DNA from: Triparma columacea
Taxonomy: Eukaryota > Sar > Bolidophyceae > Parmales > Triparmaceae
Direction of reading: 5' to 3'
NCBI GenBank assembly: GCA_030267965.1
Contig: BRYA01001459.1
Location: 2,009-29,352, forward strand
Length of the DNA stretch: 27,344 nt
The position numbers and the translations under genes were made by a program. The notes beneath the pieces were generated by a model. The model was not told the DNA's origin, made no database searches, and saw only the letters and a program-made list of their open reading frames with translations. Below, in pieces: positions 7,977-18,600 of this stretch (within the stretch, counting starts at the first letter, position 1; each line of letters begins with the position of its first letter).

Positions 7977-9649
7977 TTACAAGATATTATCAGCCCTACA
8001 CTGTTCAATCAAGCCCTTAAAAATGCCGCTCATCAGCACAATGATGAACCCCGTCGTTCCGTAGAACACCCACCAGCTGTCCTCCAGGTGGCTTACCAAG
8101 TTCATCCCGAAGAGTCCCGTAACCGCCGCCCCGCACGCTACCATGAGTCCCGTTATTTCCAGCAGCAATTCGAACCTCATGATCCTGTTCCTAATCAAGC
8201 TGAGTTCGATCTCCATGATCTCCTCGCTATTCTTAACGTACGCCTGCACGTCCCTAACGCTCTGTCTGATTTCCTCCGCCTGTTGTAGCGTGTCCTCTAG
8301 CATGAGTTCTACGTGTTCCTTCTTGCAGTCCCCTAGACACCCCGCTATCAGACCCATGTCACTCTCGTCCTGTAGTAGCTCCATGAATGTGTTGTAAATG
8401 TCCGTCAATATACCCTCCAGGCTGTCAAGTTTATTCTTCAAAGGCAGCAGTTCTGTGACCTTCCTCTGAGTGCTGAGGAAGCCGAATTTTGCGGACTTTC
8501 CACCACCGACGCTTGTCCTCATGTCACCGAGCTCACCGAGGATCTTGTAAACGTCGGACTTTACACCCTCGAAACGACCAACCACTTCCTCCAATCCCAT
8601 TCCCACCAAGCACTCGAATATTCTGGGGTAGAAGAGGAGAGGGAGAAGGGTGGGGTAGGTGTTATTTGTGTCAGTCGTGCAACGTGCCTAAGTTTAATTC
8701 CTCCCCCTTCCCCCGTTCCCCCCAATTAATCTCACCTAGCACCTCCCACCCCTTTAATCTTCCCTCCTTCCCCTTCCTCACCCTCCCCCCCCTGTTCAAG
8801 AAACTTGACAAGTTCCTCGCTATGTGGTGTCCCCGGGAACACATAACAGCTAACCCTATCCCCCTCTTTATGTTTGACGATAACCGCTCTACTCAAGCAT
8901 ACCTTAACGATAAGTCCCCCCTCTCTTGGTAAAATAACACTACCCTTACCTCGTTTGTCGTATTTCTCGTCTAAACATCTTAAATCTCTGTACCCGCATG
9001 TAACGAGTGTGGAGAGCTGACGCTTTGTGTAGTTAACAACGTTGGGAGGTGTGAAGGGAGAGGTTAAATGGAGAGAGGGGAGAGGACGGTGGGGGGTTGT
9101 TAGGATGGAACGACCGAGGGGTGAATGGTTTAGATGACCTGAGGAGGTTCGGAGGTTCTGAGAGGAGAGGTTGGGGGGAGAGGGGGTGGGGGGGGGGGGG
9201 GGGCGTGGGTAAGTATTGAGGAGAATGGGATGGGTGGATTGGCGTCTGTTCTCTTTCCGTTCCACATGGTCGCGACGCCTGCAGCGCCGAGCACTAGGAA
9301 GGCTGCCGAGAGCTCGAAGGGCCCTGTCTCCCCGCGGGTTCGGGCGGCCACGGAGGCGAGCTGTCCAGCGGCTATGGCGACGACGGAATCCCCGGCGTAG
9401 GCGAGGCCGAAGGTTTTGGAGACATCCTTGCCGCCCCGGCCGTCAGGGTCGGGGATGGTCTGGGACTCTGAGACGAGCCAGGACTCAGGGGCGGAGAAGA
9501 GCAGGGAAGTTCCCACATGCACGCACCTTCCAGCTGGGCACCGCACCATAAGGAGGTTGTGAGGCCTTGTTGTTGTTGTTATTGGTACCAGCAGCGTCAG
9601 ATGGGCTTATATTAGATAGTGCAAATATTAGCAGTGTTATGAGTATCAT
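7977..9649 (-). CDS. MRS2: MRS2/CorA-type magnesium transporter
   Basis: Exon 3 (8622-7977) holds the helical cytoplasmic stalk and two C-terminal membrane helices with the diagnostic GMN motif (TGLFGMNL) and SWWVF loop. Exon 2 (9157-8736) holds the N-terminal alpha/beta domain (YRDLRCLDE, VILPREGGLIVKVCLSRAVI) typical of MRS2. Intron 8623-8735 (GTGAGA to CCCCAG) is in phase. A first exon at 9649-9527 is inferred: it encodes a signal-peptide-like MILITLLIFALSNISPSDA and joins in phase 0 through a 369-base intron (donor GTGCGT, strong C-rich acceptor at 9158). The full model is 396 residues, the usual family length. Residues after the signal are Ser/Thr/Arg/His-rich and nearly free of acids, like an organelle transit peptide. 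An alternative start is the ATG at 9265. MRS2 proteins are pentameric Mg2+ channels of mitochondria, plastids or other membranes. Confidence 0.82.
9259..9513 (-). pseudogene. Fragment of MFSD5-type (molybdate-anion) MFS transporter inside MRS2 intron 1
   Basis: An 85-codon open stretch on the minus strand encodes GTSLLFSAPESWLVSE, then SKTFGLAYAGDSVVAIAAG, then GPFELSAAFLVLGAAGVATM. These match the middle of MFSD5/MOT2-type transporters, where a conserved Phe-Glu-Trp loop is followed by TF...G..AI.AG and PF..S...L. No preceding or following transporter exons exist in the flanks. GC content is visibly higher than in the neighbouring DNA. The frame is intact, so the insertion looks recent. The piece lies within the predicted first intron of MRS2. 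It could be a duplicated exon, a retrocopy fragment or, less likely, an alternative exon. Family assignment is from motif recall, not a search. Confidence 0.62.
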
Positions 9650-9666
9650 TGTTTGTTTCTTTGTTT

Positions 9667-9720
9667 TGATTGTGTCTTAACTGATTGTGTCTTGACTACT
9701 GATATGTCTTTGACTACTGA
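9667..9720 (+). repeat. Degenerate 15-18 base tandem repeat
   Basis: There are three units: TGATTGTGTCTTAAC, TGATTGTGTCTTGACTAC and TGATATGTCTTTGACTAC, followed by TGA. They lie just upstream of the inferred MRS2 start, in its promoter or 5' leader. Confidence 0.75.
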
Positions 9721-9922
9721 ATCGGGAGAAATTTGCGCTTATGCGTAATTAAAGGAGGTTTAAAATGAAGGTGTCGGTGATTGGAAAATGTTGCCCTTCT
9801 CTTATTTTTTGATATTCTGCGTAATATATTGATGTTTGTTTATATGACGTATTATATATTGTATCAATGAAGTAGAATTTCTGAAAATAACGTCAAATCC
9901 CGTCAATTTGAGAGAGATGGAG

Positions 9923-9964
9923 AAGCTTTTCAGAATGAGCTTCGAAAGCTTTCAGAATGAGCTT
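9923..9964 (+). repeat. Short direct repeat pair
   Basis: AAGCTTTTCAGAATGAGCTT at 9923-9942 is followed by AAGCTTTCAGAATGAGCTT at 9946-9964, one base shorter. It is probably a local duplication with no known role. Confidence 0.7.
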
Positions 9965-10180
9965 GGATGGGGAATAATGGGGAAACTAACTTGGGGACGA
10001 GACTTGGGTTTCCTTCTCCTTCTCCTTCTCCTTGGTGCTGGACTCGGAGAGATTAAAAATTTTTGCGGAGCCACTGGTGATTGGCCTGGGGGCTCGCTCG
10101 CTTATTATACAGGTTTAAAATGAAACAAAGACCAACCATTTCCAGTTTTACAAGTAAAAGTACATGGGAAATTTTAACAG

Positions 10181-12415
10181 TCATCGATCATCCTCTTCTC
10201 CACCCCCATCCCCACCTGCCGTCTGCGTCGCAAATATGTCCCCCAAGGAGCTTCGTCGCCTCTGTTCTATTATCTTTTTCACGTTATTCGTCCGGAGCCT
10301 CACCAGGATCTCGGGGTCATTCACGAAATCATCAGGTATGATGGATCGCCGCTGATCGTTGAACCACTCTGGAGGTTCTTCCAACCACAACGGCAGCCTC
10401 TTGTTGATCCACGCCTTAACATCTGCGCCAATCTTGTACTCCCACTTGTGCCTATTATTTCCGAAAATCCTAAATCTCTGTTCATCATCCTCGTTCTTGG
10501 TGAATATCTCTTGTTGGCTTTCATTACCTGTCTTCGTGCTGATGAAGGTATACAGGTACTCTCTCTTCACCGACACCAGTAGACTCGCGTAAGACAACAC
10601 CATCCCAGCACATGCAGCCACCATAATTGTGACCACGGTGCTCTCCTCCAATCCGCTCTCTTCTCCTCCGACAATCTGATTATCCTCGCCCAACTCAACG
10701 TCCTCGATGAGCGTTGAGTTGGGCGAGGATATGACATCGTCGACTACCTTCTCATACTGCAGCGCTGCAACAACACCCATGACTACAGTCAGACCTAAAC
10801 TGAACGTGAAATACGCACCGCCAACCTCGTTAGGATGTCGAAATTGGACAACAGCGGTCCAGTCGACAATGACCTTGACTGTCCAACGCATCAGCCACGA
10901 AAGGAACACTTCCAAGCCACCGTATACAGGCGTCCAATACCCAAGATCTCGCCTCAGCCCTTTGATCACGTAGTAAATGACGAGCTCTCCTCCCAGCAGC
11001 GTTGCCACCTCTGAAATCCCGCCCTTGATGTAGAAAAGAACACACGCAAAGCTGCGCGTAAGCAGGTTGAAAGCCGAAAGGAAGTATAGCGAAGCGAAAA
11101 CCTTCACCTTACCCTTCACATTGCTCGGAATATACCCGTAAAATGATCGCAACTTCTTCCGATTCTCCTTACTCAAATCCCAATCCCATGACGTGATTGT
11201 CGACGTGAAAGCGGCCGTCAAGATGCAGAACGCAAATGAGAAGAGCGCGCTCCTGGTAGGCTTAGACTCTGACATCAATAGCGCAGACAGTTGGATCAGC
11301 GTCCCAGGAATAGCCTCTGCCACCAATTCAATACTCTTATTACCTGTCAACTCAAACTGTGCATCCACCACATGTCCCTCCTCTTGTGCTGCCCCACTTG
11401 CAACGCGCCATGCGTCAACCCCTGGCTTCACAAGAGACCAGACATAAAACTGCTCCTTTAGCTGTCTCTGCCACGGCTTCGCTCTATTCTGAACGAATGC
11501 AAATAGAGCTTGTAAAGTGAGGTTGATCAAGAGACACCCAAGGGACGCCCATGCATACCCCCACAAGCTCCTTGTCTGAAAGTACTCCACGATCATCACA
11601 ATGTCCGTAACCAAGTCTCCTATACTCAACGCCGCTGCGAAGAAAAGCTTCGCCTTGGCTAGCTTCTGCTTATCCCCGAGCCCTAATCTAATGACATGAA
11701 CGTGCATTTCATGGAAGCTCTCTACGACCTCGTTCAGCTCCTTCATGCACGGATAGCTCTCGAGTAATTTCTCAACAGCGTCCTCATCAGTAGCTTCCCG
11801 CTTCAGGAAGTACAGCATCCCATCGGCAAGTGTCTTCACGTCGCCCTTTGTCAAATCGTGCAAGCCCACATCACACACTGGCTTCTTACCGGGGACGGGC
11901 TTCTGCATGTCGAGCTGCTTGATGTATGCAGATATGACTTCGGCGTTATCCCGCAGTTTATCTTTCATAGTGCCGGCACGGCGAACCTTGGGGACGGGTT
12001 GAGGCTTCAATTTGTCTTTCAAGAGACAGAGGTTCATCCCGTTGAATTGCGGCATGATCTCGCTCAGCTCACGCATGCACGGATAACACTCGAGGAATTT
12101 CTCAATAGCATCCTCCACATTAACTTCCTGTCTGTGGAAATAAAGCATCCCTCCAACAAGTGTCTTCACATCAGCCCTTGTCAAATCACTCAAGTCAACA
12201 CTGCAAACGGGCTTCTCACGAGGGACAGACGTCTCTTCGGTTAGCTCTTGGACATAGAAGCCGATAACTTGGAGAACATCCTTAGAGACAAAATCCCTGT
12301 TGGGTGACGATGGGTTGTTTTCACCCTCCTCTTCATTTGCGGGGATCTCTTGTTTCGTGTCAGGCTTATGTACTGCAGCGCCATCGGAGGAGTCGGATAG
12401 GGGAACAATCTTCAT
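10181..12415 (-). CDS. Polytopic membrane protein with duplicated N-terminal module (weakly XK-related-like)
   Basis: This is a single open frame of 744 residues. Residues about 41-135 and 155-245 are two copies of a helical module sharing KPVCxVxLxDLT, DVKTL, GMLYF and YPCM-EL. Residues 250-620 contain about eight hydrophobic segments, starting FFAAALSIGDLVTDIVMIVEYF. The Asp-rich first helix and the segment IELVAEAIPGTLIQLSALL recall XK-related scramblase-type proteins (D...D...Y and E.PQ..LQ), but the match is loose and the function is unassigned. The C-terminal 120 residues are hydrophilic and charged. A CTAAC branch site and TTTCCCTCAG acceptor lie just upstream of the ATG (12430-12455), so the 5' leader may be spliced. 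The gene is divergent from VPS13. A perfect inverted repeat lies in the loop-coding region. Confidence 0.8.
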   Translation of the reverse strand: MKIVPLSDSSDGAAVHKPDTKQEIPANEEEGENNPSSPNRDFVSKDVLQVIGFYVQELTEETSVPREKPVCSVDLSDLTRADVKTLVGGMLYFHRQEVNVEDAIEKFLECYPCMRELSEIMPQFNGMNLCLLKDKLKPQPVPKVRRAGTMKDKLRDNAEVISAYIKQLDMQKPVPGKKPVCDVGLHDLTKGDVKTLADGMLYFLKREATDEDAVEKLLESYPCMKELNEVVESFHEMHVHVIRLGLGDKQKLAKAKLFFAAALSIGDLVTDIVMIVEYFQTRSLWGYAWASLGCLLINLTLQALFAFVQNRAKPWQRQLKEQFYVWSLVKPGVDAWRVASGAAQEEGHVVDAQFELTGNKSIELVAEAIPGTLIQLSALLMSESKPTRSALFSFAFCILTAAFTSTITSWDWDLSKENRKKLRSFYGYIPSNVKGKVKVFASLYFLSAFNLLTRSFACVLFYIKGGISEVATLLGGELVIYYVIKGLRRDLGYWTPVYGGLEVFLSWLMRWTVKVIVDWTAVVQFRHPNEVGGAYFTFSLGLTVVMGVVAALQYEKVVDDVISSPNSTLIEDVELGEDNQIVGGEESGLEESTVVTIMVAACAGMVLSYASLLVSVKREYLYTFISTKTGNESQQEIFTKNEDDEQRFRIFGNNRHKWEYKIGADVKAWINKRLPLWLEEPPEWFNDQRRSIIPDDFVNDPEILVRLRTNNVKKIIEQRRRSSLGDIFATQTAGGDGGGEEDDR
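10681..10731. repeat. Perfect 20-base inverted repeat with 11-base loop, inside coding sequence
   Basis: Arm 1 (10681-10700) is TATCCTCGCCCAACTCAACG. Arm 2 (10712-10731) is its exact reverse complement. The loop is 10701-10711. It falls at residues about 562-578 of the 744-residue membrane protein, in a hydrophilic loop (PNSTLIEDVELGED), and would form a very stable mRNA hairpin. Confidence 0.95.
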
Positions 12416-12695
12416 CTGCTTTCGTTTTTCGTCTGAGGGAAAGAAGAGGTTAGTTTTGAGCTGGGAGTTGAGATGAAGAATCGCTTGATCGCTTGGAGGC
12501 CCACACCCAGAAGAGGACCATTTTTTTGAGCTCTTTAACCCTAACCCTCACCACCTCCAACACATATACTCATTATTATATACACTACACTTCCTTTGTA
12601 TATTCCTTCAACTGAATATCAACCTCAAACACCTTGTAGTATCATCCTTATCTCAAAAAACCTCCCCTCCCCCCTCCTCATCCCCCCGACCCAGC
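12416..12695. promoter_or_regulatory. Divergent promoter region of the XK-like gene and VPS13
   Basis: These 280 bases lie between two divergent starts. They contain a TAACCCTAACCCTCAC word (12536-12551, telobox-like), an AT-rich TATTATATACACTACAC stretch near 12573, and C-rich DNA just before the VPS13 ATG. The part nearest 12416 probably holds a 5'-leader intron end of the minus gene. Confidence 0.5.
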
Positions 12696-15600
12696 ATGTT
12701 TGAGTCCTTCTTCTCTAGAATACTAACTTCTTTCTTATCTAAGTACTTTACCTCATCCTCAAATGACTCCACAAACCTATCCATGGACGTTTGGTCAGGT
12801 TTTGTAACCCTCTCAAACCTCACTGCTAAACTCGAGGTAATAAATGCCATGCTTGAGACCCTCCTCCCACAGCCTTTCAAAGTGGATCACATGACGGTGG
12901 GCAATTTGGAGATAACGGTCCCCTGGTCGTCGCTCGGCTCCAAGCCTGTAATAGTGGTGGTAGACAAGGTGAACATCCTAGTCTCGTCAGACTTCACATC
13001 CCAGCGTCCTTCCTCAACGTCTTCAACCTCTCGTCGTTCCCGTCTCGCGAATCTCTCTTCCCTCCGTTCCTCTTCCTCCTCCTCTGACCCTAATTTCTTC
13101 AGCATAAGGCGTTGGCTTGGTGAGGAAATTCTGAACAAGATCGTAGAGACATTTCAACTTCACATAAGGGACGTTCACGTAAGACTGGAGGACCCACAGG
13201 CGAGCTTTGGGGCTGGGGTTACGCTGGAGTCACTGCATGTGCACGACAATAAGGGGGAGAACAGGTAAGGGGGGACTTTATGGATGAGGAGGGAACTCAA
13301 CTGCGCGCCTTGGGTAATTACAATTATGAAAGCTAACAGAAAATACAATACATCCCCGAAACGGGCTCGCCTGATCGCTCGTCAGTGAGACTTTCATAGC
13401 CAAGCATTTCCAGATAAACCATCTCGCTTGCTACTGGGACTCGCAGGTCGATCCCTACAAGTCACCCGGCGTTTCCCCCTCCTCCCTAGATTCCCTCCTC
13501 AACAGCAACATTGGTGAGGAGACCTTTTGACAAGCTAACTATGCACATTACTTGTCTGACCCCCCCTCCCTCGCACTCCTCCCCCTTGCTCCTCCCCTTA
13601 AGCCCGTCGTTCCCACGTGACCGACCATTCCTACATTCTCCGTCCAGTGAACTTAAATTCCAACGTCCTCCTCCTCCGTGATTCCTCCTCCCCCCCCACC
13701 CCCCCTCCTCCCAACCTCACCCTCGACTGCACGTTAACCTCCGTGAACCTCCAACTCCAGTCCTCCCAAACCCGTCAGTTCTTCTACCTAATGAAGGCTG
13801 TAAAGATATACGACAAGATCCAGTACTACCTCCTCATCCGTCCCTCCTCCCCTACCTTCGTTCCGTCCGAGTGGTGGAGGTACGCGATAAAGTGCGTGTT
13901 ATGGGACATAAGGAAGGAAATTAGAGCTAGGAGATCGAGGACTTTAGAGTTCCTTATGGAGAGGAGGAGGTGGAGGTTAGAGTATATGGAACTTTATGGG
14001 AGACACTTGGATGAAGGGCAGAATACACTGTCTAAGAAGGATAGAAAGGTGAGCGCGAAAAGAGGCGGCTACCCCGCAGCGGCCGGGGTCGCGGGCCGCT
14101 AACACACCCAAAACTTTTTGTTAACCCTCCCCCCCCCCCTCCAGCGAATGGACGCAATAGAGTGCGGTAACGTCGGTCCCTTAACAGTCGACGACGTAAT
14201 AGTGTTCCGTGCAATGGTCCACAAGTCCCGGGCAATCAGCTCACCCTCCCCCCCCCGTCCTCGACGGAGGAACGTAGGACAAGAGGAGGGAGGTGAAGAA
14301 GGGTCGATATTTCACAGCCTTGCGACGTCACTTGTGGAGAGGACGGAGAATCTGGATGAAGTGCAGACGCCGGATAGGAAGGTTAAGAGGAAGCAGGGAA
14401 AAAGCCCGGAGAAAATGAAGGAAACGGAAAGGTTGCTGGAATATTTGGACAAGCATTTTAAAAAGGTGAGGGAGAACCGCCGCTCCTACAATCCCTTATT
14501 AAGCTAGATTTGCTTCGCTCACCACGCTCGTCGCTCACCACACCCCCCCGCAGTCGTCAATGAAACGCGGCGAGGGGGAAACAGTTGCAACCTCAGTTGC
14601 AGTCGATGTGAAAGTGTCCCTCCCCCACGGTTCCGCCACCTTCTTCTCCTCCGCTTCCCCCTCGGATCCTCAAATCCCTTTTTTGGAGCTGAACTTGTCC
14701 AAATTTTCGTCAACTTACGTCCTGCTCTCTGACTACGAGTCCTTCACGTCAACGACTACGCTGTCGTCGTTCGAGGCTAACGAAATTAGGAGGGACGGAC
14801 AGATCAGCAAGATCATATCGCACTCGAAGAACGATAAGGACAACCTCTTCTCTCTCGCGCTATCCCACAACCCCGTGGACAAGCCGGGGTTTGATTACGC
14901 AGTAGTCGCTAACCTTGAGCAACTGCATTTCTCAGTGTCTCCCTCTCTGACGACTTTGAAGGAGGTGAGTGGGGGGGGGTATCAAAGCAGCTCGCATGCA
15001 CCACTAGACCACTAACGCAACCCTTTTTCAGTTCAAAAAGTTCGCCCCCCCCCCCTCCTCCTCCTCCTCTTCCTCCTCCTCAAAAACCCTCCCCACCACA
15101 ACCTTTTACGACACGCTCAATAAAACCACTCTATCGGCCGCTCAGCGTAAGCTGAAGCGGAAGGCCGCCCTGACTCTCTCCCTGCACAAGAACATTTTCG
15201 TAGACATCAATTTCCACGCTCCTCTCATAACCATAACCGCCTCCCCATCCTCCCCCTCAACGGCGTCTTCGATAATTATAGACCTGGGAAACGTCCGTCT
15301 ATTCAACGGCCGCATGGCTGGCCTCAGTACACCCTCATCTTCAGCGACACCATCAGGATGGGAGAGCGTTAATGTGACGACGCCAAAAGTGAAGCCGCTA
15401 CTTTCACCGAGTTTCGACGTGCAAAGTTCGCACCCGGACACGGCGGGGGGTGGGACGAACTTCAAGGTGAGATGAGATCAAAGTTACAATAATCAAACCA
15501 CCCCAAACAACTGTCTTATCGCTCCCCCCTGCACCCCCCCCTACCTCACCCCCCCCCAGCTTTCTTCGTCAATGCAGTCTGAGAATGTGCTCTCGGCGTC

Positions 15601-18600
15601 TCAACTCATGGCCGGATCATCGCACTTAACGTCTCCCAAGGCCCACCCCTTATCCTCCAGCCTCCTACCCTCCCCCACGCTTCTCCCTTCCGTCCCCTCG
15701 GTGCACAGGCGAGGCCACAGGAGCAAAGCGCCACCCTCGGAAAACGGGTCGGAATTCACCACTTATACCACCAACACCAACGCAACGAACAACCTTAACA
15801 ACCCTAACTCGAGGCGAAAATCAAGGGCCGGGAAGGTGAGAACGGCAAAATGTAATGCACCTCGTGGCGCCCACTAACCGCAACAATTGTCCTCCGCAGA
15901 TTTGGCAGCAGAACTTTTACGATAAGTTCAACCTAGTGCTCTCTTCAATCTCCGTGTCACTGCACACCTCTCCTGACAGCACAAACCAGTTCATAAAAAA
16001 GTTCGACGTCAACGTTGAGATTCAGAAGTCCGTCATTCCTCAGGATTATACGCTCTCGAAGATAAAGTTGTCCACAGTTGTGGATTCAATCGCGATCGAC
16101 CTCTCCCCCGGTAACATCTCCACTCTCTCCTCCCTTCTAAAGTCGACTCTCCTGGCTTCCAAGGCTTACGTGCCCCGTAATATGAAGCATTCGTCATCGG
16201 TTGCGGTCCTCGATATGTTCAAGGTCCCGTCCCTCCCCTCGCCGCCCGGTGAGACCACGCGAGCCAGGACACTCTCCTCCCGTTCGCAGGAACTAGACAT
16301 TGAGACTCTTGTAGAGGCAGATGTGGAGGGTGATAAGGCACTGCTATCGCCACAGCCGACAAAGTCTAGAGGAAACACACCGAATTCTCCAATGCCTGAC
16401 ATATTTAACGAGGTGAGAAGTGGCATAAAGGAGATCAGAGCAGCGACATCAACCAAGCCTAGCCGCTAACACAACCCTATCCCCACCTATAGATGGAATT
16501 TCTCGACGAGGTGAACTCAGATTCCAACACGGACAAAGTTCGCGCGAGCTCCTTCTCTCTCGACGCGACCACGCCCACCATCAACCCTCAGCTGTCCTCG
16601 TCCTTCTTCGTTGACGCCCACAACGAGGAGTTCATAAACCCCGAGCATTCCTTCGACACGCCTCACTCCCGGAACGTTTTCTTCTCCCCCCCGAGCACGA
16701 ACGTTAACGCCAGCTCGCTGGCTTCCCAGAAGACGCCTTCTGTGGTGTCTTCAAAGGTCGGGTATCTAAACAGCGAGAACTTAGCTCGCTTGGACGCGAA
16801 CGTCGCCGCCGTCGATCCCTCTCAGTACGACGACTGCGCCTCCGAGGAGAGCTTCCACTCCGCCGTCTCCATCGACCAGCTTCAGCTGATTGCCGACGTT
16901 TCCACTGCGATTGACAAGATGCAATCCAAGGGCCAAAATCAGTCCCTCTCGGAACTCGAAGTTCTCCGAGGACAGGCGGAGCTCAGGGCGATGTTAGCGG
17001 CGAAGAGGGAGGTCGAGGAGGGCGAGACTGAGGACGTTAGGAGGCAGGGAGCGCTTCGCGCGAAGGCTTTGCTACGCAGCAGAGCGAGGAGACCGATGCC
17101 TGCGCCACTACCTGTCTTCAGCCTAGACGATAATGCCGTCAACACGGCTGTACTGAACGAACGATTTCTCACGCAGAGCTCATCGTTTGGCGATGCTAAG
17201 CAATCTTCAAAGGTCCTCAGGAAGGCACAGAATAGAGAAACCTTCTTCTTCACGATCAAATTGAATGAGTTCAAGTGTAACCTCAGCTCTGACGAGAATT
17301 CTTCTGCTACAAGTATAAGCCCTCCCCGTGTCCTCGTCTCTTTCTCGCTCTCGTCGCTCGCCGTCTCCCTGAGAGGACGGTCGCAAGACTTGAGGGCCAA
17401 GGTAGTTCTAGACAGCTTCCACTTCGGTGACGGTGACGGCTGTCATGTGAGGAGCTACAAGTGCGGTCCCTCCGGTGAGAGTTTGATGTTCCCTGACTTT
17501 GAGCCCCCTTTGATGCACGATCAAGGAGACGTCCCCTTCTTAAGCGTAGTTATGGAGAAGGCAAGTCGCGGCGACAAGGGTGCAAGGTTGAAGGTCGATG
17601 TCGGGGGCTTGGAGGCGAGCTTGGAAAGGCGAGGTAAGAAGTCGCTCCGCTTCCCGCGTGCAAGGCATCTAGTCAACTACTTACTCTACTCTTTCTACAA
17701 CCCGCTTTGCTCACACGCAGGTTTGAGTGAATTTATCTCTCTCACTTCATCCATGTTGGACGAAGGACAGACTGAACCGACCAAGCCCCCGAGGCCTCAG
17801 CGTAAGCCCGCTTCCCCTACCACTTCTAGCGCCGTAAAAAACGATGTGGAGACAAGTGCACCCTTGGCAATCTCGGTCAAGCTCAACTCGATCCTCGTCA
17901 AGCTCCTCAACGATAACTTGACTCACGTCTTCTCCTCGAATCTTAGCAACCTTGAGCTTCGTATCGCCAAGACTCACCAACGGAGGCAGTTCGACTTCAT
18001 CCTAGGAGGGGCCCGCTTGGTGGATGAGATTCGCCGCTATGACATGTTTAGGTGAGGAACTGCATAACGAGGGGTGAAGAAATAGATCTCGTGGACAATA
18101 AAACTAAACCTCGTACGCTTGTCGCTTCAATCGCTCGTCATATTAGGTCGAGAAATATGTTCGTGATGCGCGTAAGGCTGGCAAGGAACTGCGCGACTGA
18201 GGACTTGGAGTGGATGGGCATGTCGAAGCACCAACCGCGACCAAGTTTTCCGCCGTCAAAGTGGATCGCTCGAGCTGGAGGGAAGTTGGACATGCCCATT
18301 TTTGTACTTTACCTCCCTGACATTGTGAGGGTCGCTAGAGAGCTCACGGGAGTTGCCGAGGTTATCAAGCTTGCGCGTTCTGCCCCTGCTTCATCAAAGC
18401 CGCCGCCGCCGTCCCTTCTATCTTCGTCTGTGGTTGAATATTCTTTCGACATTTCAATCTCTTCCGTCAAGGCTCTAATCTCCTCTGCTCCGCCGTTCAA
18501 CGTATTCGACGAATATCATCTATCTTCTCTGCAAGATAGCGTCATCCTGTTTGCCGAGAAGGTTTCGTTGAGGGGGACACAGGCTTTGAGTAGCCTCGAA

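Larger units (their letters stand above)
9650..10180. other. AT-rich intergenic region between MRS2 5' end and the XK-like gene 3' end
   Basis: No gene is supported in these 531 bases. The region holds degenerate tandem repeats (9667-9720), a 20-base near-direct repeat pair (9923-9964), an AT-rich stretch (about 9800-9880) and a (CTCCTT)4 microsatellite at about 10011-10033. A 71-codon plus-strand frame here is mostly low complexity and lacks a recognisable domain. Confidence 0.6.

Noticed and set aside
9216..9551. Arginine-rich plus-strand open frame
   Set aside because: It is the antisense shadow of the GC-rich transporter fragment; R-rich composition comes from the G-rich strand.
9908..10123. 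71-codon plus-strand frame with a Leu run
   Set aside because: The Leu run comes from a CTCCTT microsatellite and the start lies in a short direct repeat; there is no conserved feature.
12536..12551. Telomeric repeat or chromosome end
   Set aside because: There are only two TAACCC units and they lie between genes on both sides, so an interstitial motif is more likely than a telomere.
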